Positions 20,672 through 29,331 of a DNA stretch of 64,000 nucleotides are shown here, one piece after another. The DNA lies in the NCBI GenBank assembly GCA_963281255.1, contig OY725500.1:1302001-1366000 (forward strand), given 5' to 3'. Both the position numbers and the translations under genes were made by a program. The notes below the pieces were generated by a model that ran no database searches, was not told the DNA's origin, and worked only from the letters and a program-made list of their open reading frames with translations. Each line of letters opens with the position of its first letter. The stretch's first letter is position 1. This DNA comes from Aphrocallistes beatrix. Its lineage: Eukaryota; Porifera; Hexactinellida; Sceptrulophora; Aphrocallistidae.

Positions 20672-23600
20672 ATGGAAAACCAAAATACTCTTGATGAAAA
20701 GGGTAGTCCCGGAGACAACAACAAAATATTGAACACAAGAGATAGTTCTACACTTACTAGCACTGATGCCAATCTTACTAACGGTAACGCTACTTTCACA
20801 GCTTCTAGTCTTCCAGATGTTTCCCAGGATAGTCAAGGCTCGTTCCCGAGGGTTGCAAGTAAGTTAGATGTACTTGTATGTTCTATGGATCAGTGTAGCC
20901 AGGGATCAAACACGCAGGCTGCTTTGCTAGATTTGGGGCTAAAGCAAGAAAGTGTTGAATTTATCATTGAAAATGGTAAAAAATACCTTGAAAAGCCACT
21001 TATCTTATCGAAAAAGTTGAAAATTAGCCAAGATATTGCTATTAAATCCCTAAATATTTTGAAATCAAGCACAGTAACTACTAGCCTAGAATTAACTCAA
21101 GAAGATAAGAAAAACATTGATGCATGTCTGTCAGAAAATCCAGACGTTGATAGCCATGAGGATATTGCACTTTTGTGCGAAATTGATGAAGAAATAGTTT
21201 TGAAATACTTTGAGTTGAAACCCTTAACTCAGAATCAAAAGAATCTTATTAAAGAAAATTTTGACAAGAATATTTCAGTGGAAAACATTTCCAATATCCT
21301 TAAAATTTCACCTAAAAAAATCAAAGATTATATCGAAATGACTTTTGTAACATTTTCAGGAGATGATGGGAAGAAAGCTTTAACTATAATTGACAGGCAC
21401 TGTGGGCAAATTCCTATACCGGATCTACGAGATAGAATACGTTCAAAAAACTTGAAATTGCAAGATCAGTTGTGTTGCAAACTAAACCGCATAGATAAAT
21501 CTGACTATGCGATATTCGCAAATTATTTAAGCAAATATTCAGAGTCAAAAGAATTTTTAAAAGTTGATCTCAAATTATCCATCACTGACATTCTTACGAT
21601 TAAGCAGAGTGGAAAGGACAATGTCGAGCAACTGAGTATGAAGTTGAACAAGGTCGAGACCTTAATATCTGATTATATACATCGTTACACCCTCAACTAT
21701 GTTGAATTACAACACTACACAGAACTTCAAACAAAGCAGTTAGTCGCTATTAATAAGGAATTTGGGACCAATTCATTTTCTTTCGACAAATATAGAGTCA
21801 TAATTACTCACTCGTTCGATGAAATTATTAGCAAGGTCGAAGATGCCTCAAGCTCTAAGAAATCTAGAGACCTCTTAATCGATGTGCTACCTCTAGCGTT
21901 CTACTATCTGAAATGTAGTCTCCCGTTTGAAGACATAGCTCGAATCATTGCGAATCTTAGTGACATCACTCTAACTACACATGACGTATTCCACTTGATA
22001 TTCCAACTTTCAGATCCTGTACTCAAAGGACTCTGCATAGAACATTATTCCTTCAGTAACGCAGTCCCACTCTACTATCCCAAACTCAGGAATCCACGTG
22101 GTAAACCGGAAAGTACAAAATTTGAATTTTGCAAGGAATTATGGTACTGCCTTGAACAGTACAACGGATTAATATCGTTTGGATTGGGAAGAGCGAGTTG
22201 GAATGCTGTAGGGAAGTCTTCACTCTTGGACATGATCTTTGAGACAGATTTTGTCAAAGGAAGTCCACAAGGTAGCGCCTTTCACTTCGGATCCATTGAT
22301 ATCCAGCTTACTAAAAATATTTTCGGGGAATCAAACAAATCCAGTAAAGAATCAACAAAATGGGCTTATATTGACTGCCACGGCAACTCGGACATGGGTA
22401 TAATTCAAGCTATGTGCTCCCATCTGGATGTGGCATTGATACATGTTTGCGCTAACGATATCAATACTATTGAATTTGCTGCGGAATTAAAGCGATTTGA
22501 AGTAAACCATACATATATACTTATCCGGGATAGCAAGTGTGTAGAAGTTAATATAACGCGAGAAAGTGGAAATGGTCAGTTCAGAACGCTAGTCTCTATT
22601 CCGGACTTGACTCGAACAGATATCAATTTCCATTCTATAGTAAAATCCTTGAAACAAATCGGCTATGAGATATTTCATTTGAATATTAAACATACTAAGA
22701 ATCTAGCCAATATTGATAGCCAATTTTTGGAGGAAGTATTACTTGATTTGGACTTTCCAATTGTTGAAGGCATACAGACAGATAGACAAAATATTCAGAA
22801 AATAACCAAACACATTGAGGAGACAACAAAATTATCGAAAAGAATTGACTTTCGCTTCTTAAATTTCTATCCAACATTTGTTGATTATATGAGCAAATAC
22901 CACCAAGCTTCCTTTGAGACAGATCAAGCTAAAATAGATACACTCAATTCAGATCGTGAGCAACTGTATGAAAAGCTGGAGAACACGTCAAAAGGAGATA
23001 TTGTAACATATTTTAATAATATACTTCAACGAGAACATTCAACCTTAATCTTGTGGAAATTATCACGAGACCTATTTTATCTATCAAAAATTATAAATGC
23101 TCAAAATACTGAGACCAGTGAAACAAATCCGAATGATAAAGCAAACACAGTAAAAGAGCAGAAGAACGATAAATACACTCTGGAGATTATCTGGAGAGAA
23201 GCTCTACTCTCTCAAAAGTATGGACAGAACGCGAAGAGCAAAGAGAAAGATAAATACAAAGAATTATTTTCTTCTAACTTTAGCAAACAAGTTGGTAGTG
23301 GTGAAGCTTTTGAACTAATTGATGGAGATAATTTGAGATTTTTCAACAAAGAAATCGATGGACTTTTGTTGAAATATTACGAAAAGCAGAGTGATATATT
23401 AAAAAAGGTAAACAAAGGCAAAGACATCAAAATAAAGCCAGCCCCAATCGTTGTGAGCATATTCGGACCACAGAGTTCAGGTAAATCAACACTTCTAAAC
23501 TATTGTTTCGGTTGCAAATTCCTAACAAGTGCTGGAAGGTGTACGAGAGGAATATATGGCTCTCTTTCGAAACTGGATCGACCCGTCAACCTCTCTGACT

Positions 23601-26600
23601 CATTCCTTATCCTCGATACGGAAGGATTGGATGCTATAGAAAGAGATAACATCAAAGACACCTCTATGATCCATTTTGATAGGACGATGGTTCTATTCTG
23701 CTTGGCTGTGTCACAGGTCGTGATAATCAACGTGAAAGGTGATATTGGAAGTGAATTACAGAATCTGTTGCAAATTTGTGCATTTTCTCTTAACAAATTG
23801 AAAGTAAGTAAAGTGAAAGCTCCTAAAATCTTCTTCGTTCTAAATCAACAAGCAGATCCAGATCCTAACAAACATCTGGACTCTATCAATTTATTAATGG
23901 AGAAGTTGAATTCAGAATCTGGCTTCATGGAAACAGAAGGAGTGAAGATATCAGATCTCATCCAAGTATCCAGAGAAAATCTATTCATTCTCCCTTCTGC
24001 GTTCAATTCTCAACAAATGAACAAACCAGGTGCTAAGCTATTCGACTCCAACGTGATTAAACTATCTCCAACAATCGCATTTGCAGACAAATGTTCCAAA
24101 TTAAGACTCGCTATAATCGATCAACTGGATCATATGGCACAAGATGACCGAGCTCCTTTTAACACAATGAGCGAGTGGATGGGGATGGCAGGTGTCATTT
24201 GGGATACCATCATAAAGTATCAAGATATTGTAAAGTACAAAAATCTAGAGGAATTGATGTGTAGTAATAAGCTTAGCAAAGTGGTCTCAGATCTAATGGA
24301 GAAGTATATCTATTCTAATAAAAAACAATTTACAGAACTTGCCAATGTGATTTGCGCGGAAATAGAAAAGATTGAATCATATAAACATCCAGATGTGGTT
24401 CTAACGGAAAAAATGATGAAATTTGATGAAGAATTCTTAAAAAAACAAGATTCTTGCTTGAGAAATTTTTCTGAGGTTTGTCAAAACGATTCTCTTTTGA
24501 AAAAAATGGAACATATTTGTGATGAAACTGCGTCGAACATCAAAAGGCTAATCTATGTTGAAAGAAAACAGTACGAGGACCAGCTTAAACTACAAATTAA
24601 ATCTGTTCTTACAGAGATCAAACTATCTGAGAGCATGAAAAACTTTCAAGAGGCAATTATAATGCATGTTGACAAATACCTAGAGTATACACAAGACCAG
24701 CAAGTTCAAGCATTTGAAGATACTTGGAATAAAACCTTCGGAGTTGAAGACAAGAAGGAAGAAAAGCTGGAATGTGACGAAAATTTTTCGAACTTGTACT
24801 CTATCTTTAGAATGGAGTCCAATGCTATGGAAAGTAAACAAACAATTTATCAGCTATTCTTCAATCTTAATTTTAATATGGATGATATTATTCAATCTAT
24901 CAAACTTGACATGTTGAATAGATTTCACATAACAAGAAAGTTTGATCAATCCGAACAACTCATATATTCTTTATCAGATCACCATATTCCATTAAAAGAA
25001 ATGCTTCCATACAACGGAAAATCCAAGTATGACTATCTCAGCCAAGATTCTCTGTACAAGATTGAGGAAACTTGGTATAGCTCAAAACTATATAGTGTAA
25101 CTAAATTATTCCCCTTAAAATGGCTTCCATCTGATTGCCATGGTCTAATAAATTATTGTTCAGGCTTCGAAAACCATCCAGATGTCCATTGGAACCCGAG
25201 AAGAACGACACAGATAGCACTCCTTGCATCTAAACTAAAAGATCCGAGTTTGGCGCTTACATTAAAGAATCCTAAAGATTTCGAAGCGAGTTCTTGGGAA
25301 AAGTTTATTAATGACATTGCTTCTGATATTTCCGAACGACGAAAAAAGCAGCCCGAGGTGTCCCACGCAGTCGTGAAATTGATTGTCCATGACTTGTGCT
25401 CCAGGATCAAATTACTCAACTATGAGATCGGATTTATACAAGCAGGTTTGTCTAATACAGCCGAGAGGATGTTATCGACTTTTATATTTTCTTATGCCTT
25501 TAAATTTCTTTGGGAGAAAAAAGTAAAGATCAGGCGAGAGAACAAATCTAAAAAAGATACTAAGAAAGAAGATCATCTTCAGTATTTTTTACAAAAAATA
25601 AAAAACCGAAAAATGGTGAGAGGTTCATTGAATCGACAAACGATGGCAGAGAGCGATGCGGAAATGTCTCACAAATTCGCTCAAGACCATATGGCATCGA
25701 TTAAAAGAGGGTTGATGGTTACAGAGGAACATAACTTGAAAAAATATTTTGAAGAAAGAAAAGATTCACTATCTCATGAGAGCATATTTTCACTAGCTGA
25801 AAACAGTATGAGTAAGGAACTTTTGAAAGATCCAGCGAAAGAAGTTACGGATACACGAAATGACGTCGTTCAATTTATTTGTAATAGAAATGAATTTTTA
25901 TTGGAAATATTTAAAAAGGAGTGGGAAGGAGTAGAGAGTACACTCTATTCCATGATTTCTCAAAGCATAAAGCTAGGATTCAAGAACAAAATAGCAGTAT
26001 TGAAAAATGTGATCAAGACACTCCTTTCAGAGTTAGACAACATTGCAAAGGACATGGTCAGTCTTAACGGTTTCGATTCGGACAGCAATTTCGAATCAGT
26101 TGAAGCAGGTTTACATGATTTACCTGCCGAAACAAAAGAAATACCATTCAAAGCGATGACTAATTACCTAAAGCTGTACTTAGATCCTGATGTGAACCCA
26201 GATGATTTCATGAAGTACATTTTCAATGTCTTTACAATAGAGGGTCTTAAGGTTAAAGTGTCTGATACCTACACTCTATGTTGCAAATCGGCTGAACCAC
26301 AATTGGATAAAGAAACTTTCAAAAAACTTGTTAACACAGAAATGTTTAACAAAGAACATATTTTCAATCTGCATGGATACATTAAACAATTCAACAACGC
26401 TCTTAATGAGTATAGCATTGAATTTAGTCGAAAAGAGTTTGATGAAATGATCACACCTTTGAAAAGCGAATTCGAAAAGAATGTGATTGGATGTCCTTCC
26501 CAATGTCCCAGCTGTGGAAAATTCTGTGAGAGAGAAATTCACCCAAATGAAGGGAAGTGTCAGATCAAAACAGGTCACCAGATTTCATCCATGGGTGGCA

Positions 26601-27571
26601 AGGTCTGGAGTACAGACGATAAGAAGACAGCAGTCTTGTTCATGTGCGACGTTTATAAAGACCACACTCAGGTCCTCATGCCTTGCGGGTCCATGGAATG
26701 GGGAGAGTTCAAGGATAAGTGCGGCGCTGGGTGGAATTGGTTGCTGCCTACTGACGATAAATACAAAACCAAACAAAACTCAAATCAAGATAAGATGATA
26801 AACATTTGGAACAAGTTTGGTCGCGGGATCCTGAACTACTATCATGAAAAACAGGGTACAAAGATCACCTTTGTTCCGTACACAACGTACGATGAGGTGA
26901 ATCAACCTCTACTCTCTGTGAAATACCACATTTGCTTTGTAATCGATGGGACAGGATCGATGAGCAGTGACATTTCTCGCGCCAGGCTCTCAGTGGGACA
27001 GTTGATTAAAAGCTTCGCTTCCAGAGGAAGTTCTTCAGAATTCAGAGTCGTGATATACCGTGACCATTGCGATGCTAAACTAATTGAAACATTTCCAAAT
27101 GGGAATAGTTTTACACCTCAGCAAAACACCATTGAAGACTTTCTCGGTGGAGTTAGGGCTGATGGCGGGGGAGATTTTCCAGAAGCTGTGTTAGATGGTC
27201 TAGCAACAGCTGCCAACAATTCTGATTGGAAAAGTATTTATGGAATTAGGAATAAAGTTATTCATATATACGACGCCCCTCCTCATGGAAATTTCCCAAA
27301 TTATACATCACATTATTCTGGCAGTGATAAAGGAAATTGCTGCTGTTGCAATCACGGGACTAAATGCAAATTCGATTGGGAGAGAGATGTTTGGAAGATG
27401 TTCAAGAAGTTTAAGATTGAGTATCACGGCATTAATACTAGCTCTAGTTATCCCCATTACGAATCAAAAATGAAAGAAAAGCTTGGACATCTCTGTGGCA
27501 AATTTCAGGTGGTTGGTAAAGAAGTCGTAAATGATGCCATACTCCAGATATTCGTTGACTTCAAAGTGTGA
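20672..27571 (+). CDS. Giant VLIG/GVIN-type GTPase with C-terminal VWA domain
   Basis: A single exon encodes 2299 aa from the ATG at 20672 (MENQNTLDEKG). The frame is open 63 bp further, but from a GTG inside the MITE. Residues 100-235 hold repeated helix-turn-helix-like segments. Near residue 504 is a degenerate G domain (NAVGKSSLLDM). The main VLIG-type GTPase starts near 932 with GPQSSGKSTLLN, then SAGRCTRGIYGSL, DTEGL (982) and NQQAD (about 1057). A helical region follows. Near 1940 is a Cys/His cluster (CPSQCPSCGKFC, later H...C...GHQ), probably zinc-binding. The end is a VWA domain with a MIDAS-like FVIDGTGSMSS (about 2090). VLIGs are interferon-inducible in vertebrates; a defence role here is only inference. 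GTP binding looks possible because the P-loop and DTEG are intact. Confidence 0.88.
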   Translation: MENQNTLDEKGSPGDNNKILNTRDSSTLTSTDANLTNGNATFTASSLPDVSQDSQGSFPRVASKLDVLVCSMDQCSQGSNTQAALLDLGLKQESVEFIIENGKKYLEKPLILSKKLKISQDIAIKSLNILKSSTVTTSLELTQEDKKNIDACLSENPDVDSHEDIALLCEIDEEIVLKYFELKPLTQNQKNLIKENFDKNISVENISNILKISPKKIKDYIEMTFVTFSGDDGKKALTIIDRHCGQIPIPDLRDRIRSKNLKLQDQLCCKLNRIDKSDYAIFANYLSKYSESKEFLKVDLKLSITDILTIKQSGKDNVEQLSMKLNKVETLISDYIHRYTLNYVELQHYTELQTKQLVAINKEFGTNSFSFDKYRVIITHSFDEIISKVEDASSSKKSRDLLIDVLPLAFYYLKCSLPFEDIARIIANLSDITLTTHDVFHLIFQLSDPVLKGLCIEHYSFSNAVPLYYPKLRNPRGKPESTKFEFCKELWYCLEQYNGLISFGLGRASWNAVGKSSLLDMIFETDFVKGSPQGSAFHFGSIDIQLTKNIFGESNKSSKESTKWAYIDCHGNSDMGIIQAMCSHLDVALIHVCANDINTIEFAAELKRFEVNHTYILIRDSKCVEVNITRESGNGQFRTLVSIPDLTRTDINFHSIVKSLKQIGYEIFHLNIKHTKNLANIDSQFLEEVLLDLDFPIVEGIQTDRQNIQKITKHIEETTKLSKRIDFRFLNFYPTFVDYMSKYHQASFETDQAKIDTLNSDREQLYEKLENTSKGDIVTYFNNILQREHSTLILWKLSRDLFYLSKIINAQNTETSETNPNDKANTVKEQKNDKYTLEIIWREALLSQKYGQNAKSKEKDKYKELFSSNFSKQVGSGEAFELIDGDNLRFFNKEIDGLLLKYYEKQSDILKKVNKGKDIKIKPAPIVVSIFGPQSSGKSTLLNYCFGCKFLTSAGRCTRGIYGSLSKLDRPVNLSDSFLILDTEGLDAIERDNIKDTSMIHFDRTMVLFCLAVSQVVIINVKGDIGSELQNLLQICAFSLNKLKVSKVKAPKIFFVLNQQADPDPNKHLDSINLLMEKLNSESGFMETEGVKISDLIQVSRENLFILPSAFNSQQMNKPGAKLFDSNVIKLSPTIAFADKCSKLRLAIIDQLDHMAQDDRAPFNTMSEWMGMAGVIWDTIIKYQDIVKYKNLEELMCSNKLSKVVSDLMEKYIYSNKKQFTELANVICAEIEKIESYKHPDVVLTEKMMKFDEEFLKKQDSCLRNFSEVCQNDSLLKKMEHICDETASNIKRLIYVERKQYEDQLKLQIKSVLTEIKLSESMKNFQEAIIMHVDKYLEYTQDQQVQAFEDTWNKTFGVEDKKEEKLECDENFSNLYSIFRMESNAMESKQTIYQLFFNLNFNMDDIIQSIKLDMLNRFHITRKFDQSEQLIYSLSDHHIPLKEMLPYNGKSKYDYLSQDSLYKIEETWYSSKLYSVTKLFPLKWLPSDCHGLINYCSGFENHPDVHWNPRRTTQIALLASKLKDPSLALTLKNPKDFEASSWEKFINDIASDISERRKKQPEVSHAVVKLIVHDLCSRIKLLNYEIGFIQAGLSNTAERMLSTFIFSYAFKFLWEKKVKIRRENKSKKDTKKEDHLQYFLQKIKNRKMVRGSLNRQTMAESDAEMSHKFAQDHMASIKRGLMVTEEHNLKKYFEERKDSLSHESIFSLAENSMSKELLKDPAKEVTDTRNDVVQFICNRNEFLLEIFKKEWEGVESTLYSMISQSIKLGFKNKIAVLKNVIKTLLSELDNIAKDMVSLNGFDSDSNFESVEAGLHDLPAETKEIPFKAMTNYLKLYLDPDVNPDDFMKYIFNVFTIEGLKVKVSDTYTLCCKSAEPQLDKETFKKLVNTEMFNKEHIFNLHGYIKQFNNALNEYSIEFSRKEFDEMITPLKSEFEKNVIGCPSQCPSCGKFCEREIHPNEGKCQIKTGHQISSMGGKVWSTDDKKTAVLFMCDVYKDHTQVLMPCGSMEWGEFKDKCGAGWNWLLPTDDKYKTKQNSNQDKMINIWNKFGRGILNYYHEKQGTKITFVPYTTYDEVNQPLLSVKYHICFVIDGTGSMSSDISRARLSVGQLIKSFASRGSSSEFRVVIYRDHCDAKLIETFPNGNSFTPQQNTIEDFLGGVRADGGGDFPEAVLDGLATAANNSDWKSIYGIRNKVIHIYDAPPHGNFPNYTSHYSGSDKGNCCCCNHGTKCKFDWERDVWKMFKKFKIEYHGINTSSSYPHYESKMKEKLGHLCGKFQVVGKEVVNDAILQIFVDFKV

Positions 27572-28387
27572 ACTTACATAAACAATGCTCAGTCCTAGGA
27601 ACAACAAAGTACTTGTACTAAAGTAGATAGGTTATTTGTGTTATGTTAGTACTCTTAGGCTCTGTATGTTATTGCTCAGGTTATTAGGTACATGACTAGA
27701 TAGTAGTTTTGTAGAAACTAGTCTTGACTTTTACTGCTTCCCTTTTGTTGCTCATATTTGTGTTTAGATTAAAGTGTTTTCCCAACTGTTTACATTCAAC
27801 ATTATTAAGGTTAATAATATAATCTGAAGGATGCCGAAACCTACATAGACCACCCATCTAGTCTGACGATAAGTCCAAGAAAGGAAAATTATCGATTGAG
27901 GGAATTACCAGATTCAAATGACTCATTGAACTGGATTCACTCTGGCTAGAATATTAGATGCCTCTAATATATATTATTAAGCATTCCAAAAAATAAAGTA
28001 TTTTAGTACATGAGATTATCTTAAATAATGAATTAATAATAGCATCCAATAAGCAAAATAATCTTGTTCGTACTTATTTGCGCCTTACTTTGAGCAAATT
28101 ATAAAATAATTGGTGAGAGGGAAGTGTTATCGGAGGTAATTTGTATTTCTATAACCTCAAAATTAGATGAATCTGTCCAAATTGTGGGACAAATTGTTGC
28201 TAGCTTCCAGGGGGCTTTGCCCCTGGATCCACTGGGGGGCTTACAGCACCCCAAGATCCCCAGCTGGTTGGTATGTCCCCTCCTACAAAAATTACTGGCT
28301 ATGCCCATGACTTGGCAAACTAATATGGAAAAACATAGAATTTATTTAAGTAGACTTAAGGGAATCCGAGACTAGATACACGTAAAC
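27572..28387. other. Intergenic region with truncated hAT-like relic
   Basis: No gene seen. A candidate AATAAA lies near 27991, about 420 bp after the GTPase stop. At about 28195-28310 lies a GC-richer stretch (gggggctttgcccctggatc, ending with the complement of CATGGGCATAGCCAG). It looks like one end of a hAT-type element whose other end is missing. Confidence 0.45.
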
Positions 28388-28679
28388 CAGCGTTTCCCAA
28401 CCTGGGGCGCGCGAACCTTATGTCGGGGTTGCACGGGACCAGGAGTAGGGAATAAAGTTTTTTTGAATGGTGAACATATCTGATTGTGAAAGAGGTATAT
28501 AATTGTTATCCATGTAAATTACTATTTACTCTGACACTCTACTACTCTGCATTGATTGATACTGAATATTTGCATGTCTATAATTGAAGCAACTCAATTG
28601 AATTTGAGGCCCTGGGGGTGCACCTCCAAATTTTTAGCTCACAATGGGTGTACGGGTTGAAAAAGGTTGGGGACCTCTG
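28388..28679. mobile_element. hAT-type MITE
   Basis: Starts CAGCGTTTCCCAACCTGGGG and ends AAAGGTTGGGGACCTCTG, imperfect inverted repeats of the common hAT wording. Flanks ACGTAAAC (28380-28387) and ACATAAAC (28680-28687) match at 7 of 8 positions, as expected of an ageing duplication. The following 650 bp contain a family-B tail near 28740-28810 and nothing coding. Confidence 0.85.
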
Positions 28680-29331
28680 ACATAAACAATAATCTAGTAT
28701 TTATGTAACCCAAAATTGAGAAACCTACAATACAAGATAGAATTATACGACTTGCCAATTCTTCAATCTATCCGGATAAACAAAAGCAAAAGCAAATCCT
28801 AGCGTTTTAATACAAGTATACGTATAAGATACTATATTTAGAAAGTAAACTTGTCCCCGTTTGTCCCTCCAGTTTCAGGAAGATAGAAACGATACTGCCC
28901 GTGTCCCTTGGCTACGCCTCTAGTGGTAATCAAGTTACAATGAAACATTTTTTCTTGGTACATGTTAGTATGCTATTCGAGGTAATTTTGGATAGGAAAC
29001 AGTTTTAAATAATTCTATTTGCAACTTGTTCTAGGTCAGATCGCATGTTGATCCGATAAATGTCTAAACCAGAATCAAATGATTTAAAAAGCATTTTGGT
29101 ATTGGCAATTTTTCACGTTCCAAAATGTTAATGAATTGTCTGAAATGTTGTTTCCATAATTTCCTTACGGATACTTTTCGTAAGTAGCATTAAGTGGAAT
29201 TTTTCGAAAGAAAAACATCGGCTTAGTAAAATGTGTAAAATACTATATATAGGATGATTAACATTGGTCAGATTATGTAGAATATTACGTATTAAGTAGA
29301 ACAACTTTTATGAGATAACTAACAAGAGACC

